NCBI RefSeq assembly: GCF_000012505.1
Contig: NC_007513.1
Span: forward strand, 1,922,001 to 1,986,000
Source: Synechococcus sp. CC9902
GTDB taxonomy: Bacteria; Cyanobacteriota; Cyanobacteriia; PCC-6307; Cyanobiaceae
Length of the DNA stretch: 64,000 bases
Direction: 5' to 3'
Of this stretch, positions 1 through 9,493 are shown piece after piece (position 1 is the stretch's first letter; every line of letters begins with the position of its first letter). The translations under genes and the position numbers were made by a program. The notes under the pieces were generated by a model. It did not search any database. It was not told the origin of the DNA and was given only the letters and a program-made list of their open reading frames with translations.

Positions 1-1832
1 TTTTTGCATAGATCGTTCAGAGCAGTGCCCAATCCGCCAGCACAGGCTTCAACGGCCACTTGAGTGGACAGCATCCTGACCGGAAGGCCTTGCTGAGAGA
101 GAGCCGCTAACTCAGTTTCATTGAGCACCGGGCTATCGAGGTGAATCACTGCAGCAGCCTTGGCCTCAGGCTTCAAGGCTGGGCGACGCTCACCCAGATG
201 CATTTCCAGACTCATCACCAACTTCTCGCGAAGCGGATCAATGGGCGGGTTCGTGACCTGTGCGAACCGTTGCTTGAAGTAGTCGTACAGCAAATGGGGG
301 CGGTCAGACAGAACTGCTAGTGGGATGTCGTCCCCCATGCAGTACGTGGGCTCCTTGCCAAGGCCAGCCATGTCTTCGATCACCAGATCGAGGTCTTCGG
401 CGGTGAAGCCCATCGCCGTCTGCAGACGCAACAGATCGAGCTCTCCCATGCAGCGCGCCTCAACCCACGGCTGCGCTGATACAGAGGAACGGTGTTGATG
501 CAACCAATCTGCATAAGGAAAACGTTGGGCAGCGTCTTCCTTTACAGCCCAATTATCGAGAAGTTGGCCGGTTTCTAAGTCGACGGCCAACATTTGACCA
601 GGGCCCAATCGACCTTTCTGGACGATGGTCTTGTCGGTTAAATCGACCACACCGGTTTCTGAGCCCATGATCACGAAACCATCGCTGGTGGTACACCAAC
701 GCGCTGGTCTCAAGCCATTGCGATCCAACGTCGCTCCAACCCGTTTGCCATCGGCAAACACCAGCAGCGCAGGGCCATCCCAGGGCTCCTGAATCCCCGC
801 ATTGAACTCATACATCGCGGTCACATCAGGACGGCGATCGAGGTCCGGCTGATTGCGGAAAGCCTCCGGCACCAACGTGATCAGGCTGTCCGTAATGGAA
901 CGGCCACTGCGGACCATCAACTCCAACGTTGCATCGAGATTCGCCGAATCACTGAACGCCGGATTCACGACAGGGATCAGATCAGCCGATGCCTCACCCC
1001 AAACGTTGTGGAGATTGGCTTCCGATGCTTTCGCCCAATTGAGATTGCCCAGAAGGGTATTGATTTCACCGTTATGACCCAGCATTCGCATGGGCTGCGC
1101 CAACGGCCAACGAGGAAGAGTGTTTGTACTGAAGCGACGGTGGTACACCGCAAAGCTCACTTCAAAGCGCGGATCACGAAGGTCGGCGTAATAACGCTCC
1201 AACACCTCTGAACGCACCATGCCCTTGTACACAACGGTGCGGCTGCTCAGGGAGGTGACATAGAAGTCTTGAACTTGGTCGGAGCCCAACTCCTGACGCG
1301 CCCGTGCACCGACTCGCCTGCGAAGGCGAAGTAAGAGAGCTTCAAGGGCATCTCCATCATCCGCTCCATCCAATGCCCACTGCTCAATAGCGGGGGCGGT
1401 CTGCCGTGCCAACTCCCCCAAAACCGATGGGTCGATCGGCACCTCACGCCATCCCAAGGGCGACAAGCCCAAAGCTTTTGCTTCGGCATCGCAACAGGCG
1501 CGCACAGCGGCGCGGCTGGCCGGATTGGTTGGCATGAACATCATGCCAAGGCCCTTAGCAGCACTGGCTTCTGGCCAGACCGCCCTGAGGTAATTCCATG
1601 GAATGCCACACAAGATTCCGGCGCCATCGCCGGAATCACCATCGCCGCCACAGCCACCGCGATGTTCCATACACCCAAGTCCTCGCAGGGCTTGTTGCAA
1701 CACCCAATGACTGGCTTTCCCTGACAGCTGAGCAAGAAAACCAACGCCGCACGCGTCCTTCTCACCAGCCACGGCATCAGGAGCAGCGCTGTCGCTGTAT
1801 GGCCAAGCTGAGGGACGGATGGCTTCAGACAT
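1..1832 (-). CDS. gltB: Ferredoxin-dependent glutamate synthase, 5' part (runs off left edge)
   Basis: The reverse strand reads open from an ATG at 1832 to the window edge, giving about 610 N-terminal residues of a family usually near 1,500 residues. The start reads MSEAIRPSAWPYSD and reaches KDACGVGF, where Cys28 is the expected N-terminal nucleophile of the class II glutamine amidotransferase domain after propeptide removal; CMEHRGGCGGDGDSGDGAG follows, as in the family. The enzyme makes two glutamates from glutamine and 2-oxoglutarate, completing the GS-GOGAT cycle. Ferredoxin dependence is inferred from the cyanobacterial setting, because the FMN and Fe-S regions lie outside. Only 17 bases separate its start from the divergent gene at 1850. 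Confidence 0.93.
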   Translation of the reverse strand, partial: MSEAIRPSAWPYSDSAAPDAVAGEKDACGVGFLAQLSGKASHWVLQQALRGLGCMEHRGGCGGDGDSGDGAGILCGIPWNYLRAVWPEASAAKGLGMMFMPTNPASRAAVRACCDAEAKALGLSPLGWREVPIDPSVLGELARQTAPAIEQWALDGADDGDALEALLLRLRRRVGARARQELGSDQVQDFYVTSLSSRTVVYKGMVRSEVLERYYADLRDPRFEVSFAVYHRRFSTNTLPRWPLAQPMRMLGHNGEINTLLGNLNWAKASEANLHNVWGEASADLIPVVNPAFSDSANLDATLELMVRSGRSITDSLITLVPEAFRNQPDLDRRPDVTAMYEFNAGIQEPWDGPALLVFADGKRVGATLDRNGLRPARWCTTSDGFVIMGSETGVVDLTDKTIVQKGRLGPGQMLAVDLETGQLLDNWAVKEDAAQRFPYADWLHQHRSSVSAQPWVEARCMGELDLLRLQTAMGFTAEDLDLVIEDMAGLGKEPTYCMGDDIPLAVLSDRPHLLYDYFKQRFAQVTNPPIDPLREKLVMSLEMHLGERRPALKPEAKAAAVIHLDSPVLNETELAALSQQGLPVRMLSTQVAVEACAGGLGTALNDLCK

Positions 1833-1849
1833 AAACATCAACTAGACAA

Positions 1850-3619
1850 ATGCGTGGACTGCAACGACGTCTCCTGCAGAAACCAGCGCGTTTGACGATC
1901 CTAGGCAGGCGACATTCCGCACCCAACCACCGCATGCTCCCCATCGCTCCGCCGCCAGAGCCTCTGCCGCAAATTCGTGCCGTCGCGCCAAGGAGAGGAA
2001 ATACGGTTGCGATTGACGGTGAACGCGTCAAAGCAATTTGGGAATGGCGTGGGAATAACAGCACTCAACCCGATCAGCTTTGGCTGCCGCTGGATCTTCT
2101 CGAGGCACGGATGGGGTTCAGACGCCAGGAAAGACCTGGTGGTGATGCATTGGAGTGGTTTGGCCGAACAGTGGCTTTGAGTCGGCTAGACAGCCGCTCC
2201 CTCGGCGACGAAGTCGGGTTCGACGTTGGAGATTGGTTGACCAGCGTTGGAGTTGACACCAAGCGCAAGGGAGGAACCTTGATCCTCAGCCTGCCCGCGC
2301 CTGCACTGCAAGGGTTAAGGCGGGGCAAAGGAGCCACCGCAAAGCGTCTCGTGCTGGATCTCGATGGGCCGGCTTTTGCGCAACGCATCGGGACTGATTG
2401 GGCCTTCGCGCTACAGACCACCTCTCGACAGCGCAACATCCTCAAGCAGCTCGGCTTACACCCTCTCCAAGAGGGGCGTCTCTTGAAACTCCGCGGCCAG
2501 GCCATTCGTCTACGCAGTTTGAGCTTGGCCACACCGTGGCGACTGGTGCTTGATGGGGTGGGGGGGCGATCAGTGGCGATACAGCCACGAAGAGAGCTTC
2601 CGATTAACAACCCAGCTCTTGCCCCCTACATACAACAGGGCCTCGTGATGGAGGAACGCACCATCAACGTTGGCGTCAAACCACTTCGAATTTTTCGCAT
2701 CGGAGGCAGGCTCAACGCACTGGGGCTAAGGCTCCAACCCCTGGCACAAGAAGACCGACAGCAAGGACTGAGCTTCCTTCCAGAACTCTCTAGATCTGCC
2801 AAGGCACTCGTCTCCATCAATGGCGGGTTTTTCAACCGCATCAATCAACTTCCCCTGGGAGCGCTGCGGCGCAATGGCACCTGGTTGTCCGGACCGATCC
2901 TGAACCGTGGCGTGATCGGCTGGAGCCGCAACAGCACCCTTCACTTCGGGCGGCTTGAGCTCCTGCAAGAACTCCAGGTGAACAGCTCCAAACGTTGGCG
3001 GCTTGGCTTTTTAAACAGTGGGTATGTACAAAAAGGTCTGAGCCGCTACACACCCAGCTGGGGATCGAAATATCGCGCCATCAGTGGCAAGGAGCAGGCC
3101 CTGCTGATTCGCAGAGGTGTTGTGGAACAAGAATGGGGGCATAACTCGCTGAGACAGGGCGTCCCCATCCCACCGGGAACGGATTTGATTGTTGCCCGAG
3201 GTGGTGCAGCACTCCCTGCAGGCGTTGGCGATCGGGTGAAGCTCTTTTTGTGGTCTCGCTCAGCGCTCGGCACACATCCCAACGTGCTGGGTGGAGGACC
3301 ACTCTTGATGCAACACGGTCGCATCGTGCTGAACGGCCGAAGCGAAGGGTTTAGTCCAGGCTTTCTGCGTCTCACGGCGCCTCGCACCGTGGTGGGGCAA
3401 GGCCGTGATGGCCAGTGGATGCTCACGGTGCATGGCGCGACGACCAGTGATCCCACGTTGCTCGAAACAGCCCTGGCAGCCCAACAACTTGGCTTCACAG
3501 ATGCTCTAAATCTGGATGGAGGAAGCTCCACAACCCTTGTGGTGAGCAACCAAACAGTCATGAATGGGCGGGGAAGCACCCCCAGGGTTCACAACGGCCT
3601 CGGACTCATACGGTCATGA
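1850..3619 (+). CDS. Phosphodiester glycosidase (NAGPA-like) family protein
   Basis: A 589-residue protein. Its C-terminal half (about residues 290-585) resembles the phosphodiester glycosidase/NAGPA domain often annotated 'exopolysaccharide biosynthesis protein': ALVSINGGFFN, a GGGPLLM stretch and the terminal signature LGFTDALNLDGGSSTTLVV are visible. The N-terminal half is cyanobacterial and unassigned; a Pro-rich stretch near residue 32 could follow an export signal, but none is clear. Family members cleave sugar phosphodiesters or act on envelope polysaccharides; the substrate here is unknown. The start is uncertain: ATG 1850 has no Shine-Dalgarno sequence, and ATG 1934 in frame is an alternative. 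Confidence 0.8.
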   Translation: MRGLQRRLLQKPARLTILGRRHSAPNHRMLPIAPPPEPLPQIRAVAPRRGNTVAIDGERVKAIWEWRGNNSTQPDQLWLPLDLLEARMGFRRQERPGGDALEWFGRTVALSRLDSRSLGDEVGFDVGDWLTSVGVDTKRKGGTLILSLPAPALQGLRRGKGATAKRLVLDLDGPAFAQRIGTDWAFALQTTSRQRNILKQLGLHPLQEGRLLKLRGQAIRLRSLSLATPWRLVLDGVGGRSVAIQPRRELPINNPALAPYIQQGLVMEERTINVGVKPLRIFRIGGRLNALGLRLQPLAQEDRQQGLSFLPELSRSAKALVSINGGFFNRINQLPLGALRRNGTWLSGPILNRGVIGWSRNSTLHFGRLELLQELQVNSSKRWRLGFLNSGYVQKGLSRYTPSWGSKYRAISGKEQALLIRRGVVEQEWGHNSLRQGVPIPPGTDLIVARGGAALPAGVGDRVKLFLWSRSALGTHPNVLGGGPLLMQHGRIVLNGRSEGFSPGFLRLTAPRTVVGQGRDGQWMLTVHGATTSDPTLLETALAAQQLGFTDALNLDGGSSTTLVVSNQTVMNGRGSTPRVHNGLGLIRS

Positions 3620-3656
3620 ACACCTGCAAAACTGTTTATCCATTGATTTGTTTTGC

Positions 3657-3983
3657 ATGGCTGCCAATCTGCGATTAACCGCAGCAGCAGCTGCCGAGCT
3701 GGGGCGCCAAGCAGCAGTGGCTGGAACCCCAGGGCAAATGCATTTGGATGTCATCCCCGGTGAGTGCGCGCAGCACATCATCCGAATCCGCCCTGGCCAC
3801 CTTGCGGGCATTGCCATTGCCCGGGCCGATGGCATCACCCTGCATGCACCGCAAGAGCAGGTCGGAGTTCTTAAAAATCTTTGTCTCGACTACCGAGGCG
3901 ACCTCAGCGGTGGTGGATTTCTGATCCGGGCCGCGAAGGGAATTGAGCCGTGCGCTTGTGGAAGTGCCTTCAGCCGTCGTTAA
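3657..3983 (+). CDS. HesB/IscA-family iron-sulfur assembly protein
   Basis: A 108-residue protein starting [18 protein letters not shown]. It aligns with A-type Fe-S carriers: the [14 protein letters not shown] strand and the C-terminal CACGSAF pair (Cys99, Cys101) are typical. The first ligand, usually in GCSG, appears here as GEC (Cys37), so three cysteines are kept in an altered setting. A-type carriers receive or pass on iron or Fe-S clusters. An open extension upstream to 3564 is rejected because it overlaps the previous gene and the family begins near LRLTAAAA. It lies in front of the str operon in the same direction. Confidence 0.85.
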   Translation: MAANLRLTAAAAAELGRQAAVAGTPGQMHLDVIPGECAQHIIRIRPGHLAGIAIARADGITLHAPQEQVGVLKNLCLDYRGDLSGGGFLIRAAKGIEPCACGSAFSRR

Positions 3984-4025
3984 CAATTGGCCCATCACCC
4001 GGTATCGTGATGGATTGTCGAATTA

Positions 4026-4053
4026 GGTCGGGGTGTCCGGCCGCACACCGACC
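4026..4053 (+). promoter_or_regulatory. Stem-loop in rpsL leader
   Basis: GGTCGGGGTGT (4026-4036) can pair with ACACCGACC (4045-4053) across a C/G-rich loop, with a two-base bulge, ending four bases before the rpsL ATG. No Shine-Dalgarno sequence lies between the hairpin and the start, so the structure would sit in the ribosome-loading area. It might serve autogenous control of the str operon, but that is inference. Confidence 0.35.
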
Positions 4054-4057
4054 CTCG

Positions 4058-4432
4058 ATGCCAACCATCCAACAGCTAATCCGCACTGAGCGCTCACGTC
4101 TCAAAGTCAAGACGAAATCGCCTGCTTTGAAGTCCTGCCCTGAGCGCCGCGGTGTCTGCACCCGCGTTTACACCTCCACGCCGAAAAAACCCAACTCGGC
4201 GCTTCGCAAGGTGGCTCGTGTGCGGCTCACCTCCGGTTTTGAGGTGACTGCTTATATCGGTGGCATCGGACACAACCTTCAAGAGCACTCTGTTGTGCTG
4301 ATTCGAGGAGGACGTGTCAAAGACCTGCCAGGGGTTCGATATCACATCATTCGCGGAACCCTCGACACATCTGGCGTCAAAGACCGCCGCCAATCCCGCT
4401 CCAAGTACGGCGCTAAAGCACCAAAAGAGTGA
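4058..4432 (+). CDS. rpsL: 30S ribosomal protein S12
   Basis: A 124-residue protein of normal S12 length. [16 protein letters not shown] is the standard N-terminus and fixes the ATG at 4058 against a longer open frame from 3950. The conserved [16 protein letters not shown] and [10 protein letters not shown] blocks lie near the decoding centre. KKPNSA carries the Lys where streptomycin-resistance substitutions usually occur, so the sequence looks wild type. It is the first gene of the str operon, followed by rpsG after 48 bases. Confidence 0.98.
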   Translation: MPTIQQLIRTERSRLKVKTKSPALKSCPERRGVCTRVYTSTPKKPNSALRKVARVRLTSGFEVTAYIGGIGHNLQEHSVVLIRGGRVKDLPGVRYHIIRGTLDTSGVKDRRQSRSKYGAKAPKE

Positions 4433-4480
4433 TCTGACATCACCCTCTATTCATTTCTGACCACAACGCTCTGAGTTTTC

Positions 4481-4951
4481 ATGTCCCGCCGTAACGCCGC
4501 TGTAAAGCGCCCAATTCTTCCTGATCCACAGTTCAACAGCCGGCTCGCAACGATGATGGTTGCTCGGCTGATGCAGCACGGGAAGAAATCAACGGCTCAG
4601 CGCATTCTTTCTGACGCCTTCGGTTTGATCAACGAGCGCACCGGTGGGGATCCACTGGAACTCTTTGAAACTGCCGTCAAGAACGCGACTCCCCTCGTTG
4701 AAGTGCGTGCACGACGTGTCGGTGGCGCCACCTACCAGGTGCCTATGGAAGTTCGTCAGGAGCGCGGTACCGCGATGGCTCTGCGCTGGCTCGTGAGCTT
4801 TTCACGCGCGCGTAACGGGCGCAGCATGTCTCAGAAGCTTGCTGGCGAACTGATGGATGCCGCCAATGAAGCTGGAAGTGCTGTTCGCAAACGCGAAGAG
4901 ACGCACAAAATGGCCGAAGCCAACAAAGCTTTCGCCCACTACCGCTACTGA
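4481..4951 (+). CDS. rpsG: 30S ribosomal protein S7
   Basis: A 156-residue protein, full length for S7, starting [17 protein letters not shown]7 starts assembly of the small-subunit head by binding the 3' domain of 16S rRNA and contacts tRNA at the E site. Family blocks are clear: [22 protein letters not shown]-type [12 protein letters not shown], and the C-terminal [20 protein letters not shown]. It sits between rpsL and fusA, in the usual order. S7 represses the str mRNA in enteric bacteria; whether that holds here cannot be read from the sequence. Confidence 0.98.
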   Translation: MSRRNAAVKRPILPDPQFNSRLATMMVARLMQHGKKSTAQRILSDAFGLINERTGGDPLELFETAVKNATPLVEVRARRVGGATYQVPMEVRQERGTAMALRWLVSFSRARNGRSMSQKLAGELMDAANEAGSAVRKREETHKMAEANKAFAHYRY

Positions 4952-5040
4952 GCCCTATTAGCCAGTCCATCAACACGATTGTTCATGGCTGACATGTAGA
5001 GTCGGCCCGCCTTTTCACGCTTCACCCCCGGAGTACTCCT

Positions 5041-7116
5041 GTGGCCCGCGCCTTTCCCCTGGAACGCGTCAGAAATATTGGTATCGCTGCGCACATTGAT
5101 GCCGGCAAAACCACCACGACAGAACGGATTTTGTTCTATTCAGGCGTGGTGCACAAAATCGGCGAGGTGCATGACGGTGCTGCCGTCACCGACTGGATGG
5201 CCCAGGAGCGGGAGAGAGGAATCACGATCACGGCAGCGGCCATTTCCACGAGCTGGAAAGACCACCGTGTGAACATCATCGACACCCCCGGACACGTCGA
5301 CTTCACCATCGAAGTTGAACGCTCCATGCGTGTTCTCGACGGAGTGATCGCAGTGTTCTGCGCCGTCGGCGGTGTTCAGCCCCAATCGGAAACAGTCTGG
5401 AGACAGGCCGATCGCTATTCCGTTCCTCGGATGGTGTTTGTGAACAAAATGGACCGCACTGGTGCGGACTTCCTCAAGGTTCACGGACAAATCCAGGATC
5501 GTTTGAAGGCCAATGCCGTGCCGATTCAGCTCCCAATCGGTGCTGAAGGTGAGTTGAGCGGCATCATCGACCTCGTCGAGAACAAAGCGCACATTTATAA
5601 GGACGACCTCGGGCAAGACATCGAAATCACCGATGTGCCTGAAGCGATGAAAGACCAGGTTGAGGAATGGCGCGCTTTCTTAATGGAGAAAGTTGCTGAG
5701 ACAGATGAAGCGCTGATTGAAAAATTTCTAGATACCGGCGAGCTCTCCAACGATGAGCTCAAGCAGGGGATCCGCACTGGCGTGGTGAAGCACGGTTTAG
5801 TTCCTGTGCTTTGTGGTTCAGCCTTTAAAAACAAGGGTGTACAGCTGGTGCTCGACGCTGTCGTCGACTACCTGCCAGCCCCCATTGATGTGCCTCCGAT
5901 TCAGGGAATTCTTCCCGATGGCACAGAAGCTGTGCGTCCTTCAGACGACAAAGCTCCATTCAGTGCCTTGGCCTTCAAAGTGATGGCTGATCCCTACGGC
6001 AAGCTCACCTTCGTTCGGATGTATTCGGGTGTCCTTGAAAAGGGCAGTTACGTGATGAACTCCACGAAGGGGATCAAAGAGCGCATCTCGCGTTTGGTTG
6101 TGCTTAAAGCCGACGATCGCGAAGAAGTGGATCAACTCCAGGCTGGCGATCTTGGTGCCGTGCTGGGCCTGAAAAACACCACGACCGGCGACACGCTTTG
6201 CTCAGCCGATGAACCCATTGTTCTCGAGACGTTGTTCGTCCCAGAACCGGTGATTTCCGTGGCGGTTGAGCCCAAGACCAAAGGTGATATGGAGAAACTC
6301 TCCAAAGCCCTGGTGTCTTTGGCGGAAGAAGATCCCACGTTCCGGGTTCGCACGGATCAAGAAACTGGCCAGACCGTGATTGCTGGCATGGGTGAGCTTC
6401 ACCTGGAGATCCTGGTGGACAGAATGATGCGTGAATTCAAGGTTGAAGCCAACATCGGCGCCCCTCAGGTGTCGTACAGAGAAACCATTCGTGGTTCTTC
6501 CAAAGGTGAAGGCAAGTTCTCCCGGCAAACGGGTGGTAAGGGCCAATACGGTCACGTTGTGATCGAAATGGAGCCCGGCGAACCCGAATCCGGATTCGTG
6601 TTCGTAAACAAAATTGTTGGTGGCATTGTTCCGAAGGAATTCATCAAACCTTCCGAGCAAGGGATGAAGGAAACCTGCGAATCAGGTGTGATCGCTGGAT
6701 TCCCCCTAATCGACGTCAAAGTCAGCATGGTTGATGGGTCTTACCACGATGTGGACTCATCTGAAATGGCCTTCAAAATTGCAGGCTCGATGGCCTTCAA
6801 AGATGCGGTCAGGAAGTGCAACCCTGTTCTTCTTGAACCGATGATGAAGGTGGAGGTCGAAGTCCCCGAGGATTTCCTTGGCTCCGTCATCGGCGACCTA
6901 TCCTCCCGACGAGGACAGGTCGAAGGTCAGGCAATTGACGATGGCACGTCAAAAGTCTCGGCCAAGGTGCCCCTGGCCGAGATGTTCGGCTACGCCACCG
7001 AACTCCGATCCATGACTCAGGGTCGGGGTATTTTCTCAATGGAGTTCAGCCACTATGAGGATGTTCCTCGCAATGTGGCCGAAGCCATCATCTCCAAGAA
7101 TCAGGGCAATTCCTGA
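5041..7116 (+). CDS. fusA: Translation elongation factor G
   Basis: A 691-residue GTPase that drives ribosomal translocation. G motifs are present: AHIDAGKTT (P-loop, about residues 18-26), the RGITI switch I segment, DTPGHVDF (G3) and NKMD (G4). Domain IV and V sequences such as GGKGQYGHV follow. It starts with GTG at 5041; the 10-base palindrome GGAGTACTCC just upstream contains the GGAG ribosome-binding core, so the site could fold on itself. It lies between rpsG (89-base gap) and tuf (42-base gap) and was probably transcribed with them. Confidence 0.98.
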   Translation: MARAFPLERVRNIGIAAHIDAGKTTTTERILFYSGVVHKIGEVHDGAAVTDWMAQERERGITITAAAISTSWKDHRVNIIDTPGHVDFTIEVERSMRVLDGVIAVFCAVGGVQPQSETVWRQADRYSVPRMVFVNKMDRTGADFLKVHGQIQDRLKANAVPIQLPIGAEGELSGIIDLVENKAHIYKDDLGQDIEITDVPEAMKDQVEEWRAFLMEKVAETDEALIEKFLDTGELSNDELKQGIRTGVVKHGLVPVLCGSAFKNKGVQLVLDAVVDYLPAPIDVPPIQGILPDGTEAVRPSDDKAPFSALAFKVMADPYGKLTFVRMYSGVLEKGSYVMNSTKGIKERISRLVVLKADDREEVDQLQAGDLGAVLGLKNTTTGDTLCSADEPIVLETLFVPEPVISVAVEPKTKGDMEKLSKALVSLAEEDPTFRVRTDQETGQTVIAGMGELHLEILVDRMMREFKVEANIGAPQVSYRETIRGSSKGEGKFSRQTGGKGQYGHVVIEMEPGEPESGFVFVNKIVGGIVPKEFIKPSEQGMKETCESGVIAGFPLIDVKVSMVDGSYHDVDSSEMAFKIAGSMAFKDAVRKCNPVLLEPMMKVEVEVPEDFLGSVIGDLSSRRGQVEGQAIDDGTSKVSAKVPLAEMFGYATELRSMTQGRGIFSMEFSHYEDVPRNVAEAIISKNQGNS

Positions 7117-7158
7117 TCTCTACAATCCTTTAATCCAACCCTCGATTCTTTAATTCAA

Positions 7159-8358
7159 ATGGCACGCGAGAAGTTCGAAAGGAACAAGCCCCACGTCAAC
7201 ATCGGCACCATCGGCCACGTTGACCACGGCAAAACCACGCTGACTGCAGCTATCACCAATGTGCTCGCCAAGAAAGGGCAAGCGCAGGTTCAAAACTATG
7301 CCGATATTGACGGTGCTCCAGAGGAGCGCGAGCGCGGTATCACCATCAACACTGCCCACGTTGAGTACGAAACCGAAAAGCGTCACTACGCCCACGTTGA
7401 CTGCCCTGGACACGCTGATTATGTGAAAAACATGATCACGGGTGCTGCCCAAATGGATGGCGCAATCCTGGTTTGTGCCGCCACAGATGGCCCGATGGCG
7501 CAAACCAAGGAGCACATCCTCCTAGCTAAGCAAGTTGGCGTGCCCGCACTGGTTGTTGCTTTAAACAAGTGCGACATGGTCGATGACGAAGAGATCATCG
7601 AGTTGGTGGAAATGGAAATTCGTGAGCTGCTGTCCAGCTACGACTTCCCCGGCGACGACATTCCCGTTATCCAGGTCTCTGGCTTGAAAGCCATTGAGGG
7701 AGAAGCTGAGTGGGAAGCCAAGATCGATGAGTTAATGGACGCTGTGGATGCAAGCATCCCCGAGCCCGAGCGCGAAGTCGATAAGCCGTTCTTGATGGCT
7801 ATTGAAGATGTGTTCTCCATCACGGGCCGAGGCACGGTTGCTACCGGTCGTATCGAGCGTGGCATCGTCAAAGTTGGCGAAGAAGTTGAAGTAGTCGGCA
7901 TCCGCGACCCCCGTAAAACCACCGTTACTGGTGTGGAAATGTTCCGCAAATTGCTCGATGAGGGCATGGCGGGTGACAACGTTGGTCTCCTGCTTCGCGG
8001 TATTCAGAAGGAAGACATCGAGCGCGGCATGGTGTTGGTGAAGCCTGGCTCCATCACACCTCACACCAAGTTCGAAGGTCAGGTGTACGTCTTGAAGAAA
8101 GAAGAAGGCGGTCGCCACACTCCTTTCTTTGCTGGCTATCGCCCGCAGTTCTACATCCGTACAACGGACGTGACTGGCCAAATCACCGCATTCACAGCGG
8201 AAGACGGCTCCAACGTGGAAATGGTGATGCCTGGTGACAACATCCAGATGACCGGTGAGCTGATCTGCCCAGTGGCCATGGAAATGGGCATGCGCTTCGC
8301 AATCCGTGAAGGCGGCCGCACCATCGGTGCTGGTGTGGTGTCCAAGATCATCGAATGA
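7159..8358 (+). CDS. tuf: Translation elongation factor Tu
   Basis: A 399-residue EF-Tu that delivers aminoacyl-tRNA to the ribosome as a GTP complex. Visible motifs are [10 protein letters not shown] (P-loop), [24 protein letters not shown] and NKCD. The barrel domains contain [13 protein letters not shown] and the C-terminal [10 protein letters not shown]. The start [20 protein letters not shown] matches cyanobacterial EF-Tu. It follows fusA closely and precedes rpsJ after 118 bases that hold two hairpins, so rpsJ may be only partly co-transcribed. Confidence 0.98.
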   Translation: MAREKFERNKPHVNIGTIGHVDHGKTTLTAAITNVLAKKGQAQVQNYADIDGAPEERERGITINTAHVEYETEKRHYAHVDCPGHADYVKNMITGAAQMDGAILVCAATDGPMAQTKEHILLAKQVGVPALVVALNKCDMVDDEEIIELVEMEIRELLSSYDFPGDDIPVIQVSGLKAIEGEAEWEAKIDELMDAVDASIPEPEREVDKPFLMAIEDVFSITGRGTVATGRIERGIVKVGEEVEVVGIRDPRKTTVTGVEMFRKLLDEGMAGDNVGLLLRGIQKEDIERGMVLVKPGSITPHTKFEGQVYVLKKEEGGRHTPFFAGYRPQFYIRTTDVTGQITAFTAEDGSNVEMVMPGDNIQMTGELICPVAMEMGMRFAIREGGRTIGAGVVSKIIE

Positions 8359-8409
8359 TCAGTTTCGACTGATGCCTTAACGGGATGGTGGGCTCCGGCC
8401 TGCCATCCC
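8358..8409 (+). other. Two hairpins in the tuf-rpsJ gap
   Basis: ATCAGT-TTCG-ACTGAT (8358-8373) is a perfect six-pair stem with a UUCG tetraloop beginning at the last base of the tuf stop. GGGATGG (8382-8388) pairs with CCATCCC (8403-8409). Neither has a clear U-run after it, so they look more like 3'-end stabilisers or processing sites than strong terminators. The rest of the gap to 8477 holds CCCTTACATT at 8407-8416, which could be a promoter element for rpsJ. Confidence 0.5.
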
Positions 8410-8476
8410 TTACATTGATTTCGAACCTCGACAACTGAATTCAGGGCTCCTCCCGGAACCTGTTCCCGCTTTCCTT

Positions 8477-8797
8477 ATGTCCACTGCAATTGCTCAGCAG
8501 AAGATCCGCATTCGCTTGAAAGCGTTTGACCGCCGAATGCTTGATCTCTCCTGCGACAAAATCATCGAAACGGCCGATACCACCGCTGCATCAGCGATCG
8601 GTCCGATTCCTCTCCCAACCAAACGCAAGATCTATTGCGTTTTGCGCTCTCCCCACGTTGATAAGGACTCTCGGGAGCACTTCGAAACGAGGACTCACCG
8701 TCGAATCATCGATATCTACAGCCCATCGGCAAAAACCATCGATGCGTTGATGAAGCTGGATCTTCCCAGTGGTGTAGACATCGAAGTGAAGCTCTGA
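8477..8797 (+). CDS. rpsJ: 30S ribosomal protein S10
   Basis: A 106-residue S10, starting [61 protein letters not shown] and the closing [11 protein letters not shown] are standard for the family. S10 packs into the 30S head; in other bacteria it also works in antitermination as NusE. In cyanobacteria it commonly ends the str cluster rather than opening the S10 operon, and that is its position here. Confidence 0.98.
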
Positions 8798-8807
8798 TCA
8801 CTTCGAT
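8780..8807 (+). terminator. Hairpin at the 3' end of rpsJ
   Basis: ATCGAAGTG (8780-8788) pairs perfectly with CACTTCGAT (8799-8807) around a ten-base loop that includes the rpsJ stop codon. No T-run follows, so termination strength is doubtful. It may instead mark the 3' end of the str transcript. Confidence 0.4.
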
Positions 8808-8839
8808 CAGATCAACCTCTTCCTAGGATTAGAGGATCC

Positions 8840-9493
8840 TTGAACACGGCGTCCGTGTCTGATTATTCGGTCAGGGAACTTCCCCTGTTCCCCCTGCCGG
8901 ACGTCGTGTTGTTCCCACAACAGCTTCTGCCCCTTCATATTTTTGAATCGCGCTACCGGATGTTGCTCCAATCTGTTTTGGAGTCCGATAAGCGCTTCGG
9001 CATTGTCCGAATCGATCCTGAAACCGGCGAAATGGCCGACATTGGCTGCTGCGCGGAAGTTCTTCAGCACCAAACCAGTGAGGACGGACGGAGCTACGTC
9101 GTAACCCTCGGGCAGCAACGTTTTCGGTTGCTGAACATCACTCGCGACACGCCCTACAGAACGGCAATGGTGAGCTGGATTGAAGATGGGCCAGTCGCAG
9201 ACATGGAATCGCTCACAAGCTTGAGAGATCAAGTGAGTGGGGCGCTCAACGACGTGGTGACTCTGACGGCGAAGTTACAAAATCGAGACGTTGAACTTCC
9301 CGACGACCTACCCGACCTGCCCCGAGAACTCTCCTTTTGGATTGGCGCCCATTTGGATAATCGCGCTGCTGCTGAACAACAAACCTTGCTCGAGCTCACC
9401 GACACGCACGACCGTCTTCATCGACAGTTCGAAATGCTTGATCACACCCGGCGGCAACTGGCCGCACGCACCGTTCTGATGGACCTGAAGTAA
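8840..9493 (+). CDS. LON substrate-binding domain protein
   Basis: A 217-residue stand-alone LON N-terminal domain with no AAA+ or protease domain. RELPLFPLPDVVLFPQQLLPLHIFESRYRMLLQ is recognisable near residues 12-44 and is the best-conserved stretch of the family; GCCAEVL and LGQQRFRLL follow. The Lon N-domain binds unfolded substrates, but the role of the free domain in cyanobacteria and plastids is not settled. The start is TTG 8840, or GTG 8855 five codons later. Its stop overlaps the next start as TAATG, which suggests translational coupling. Confidence 0.85.
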   Translation: MNTASVSDYSVRELPLFPLPDVVLFPQQLLPLHIFESRYRMLLQSVLESDKRFGIVRIDPETGEMADIGCCAEVLQHQTSEDGRSYVVTLGQQRFRLLNITRDTPYRTAMVSWIEDGPVADMESLTSLRDQVSGALNDVVTLTAKLQNRDVELPDDLPDLPRELSFWIGAHLDNRAAAEQQTLLELTDTHDRLHRQFEMLDHTRRQLAARTVLMDLK

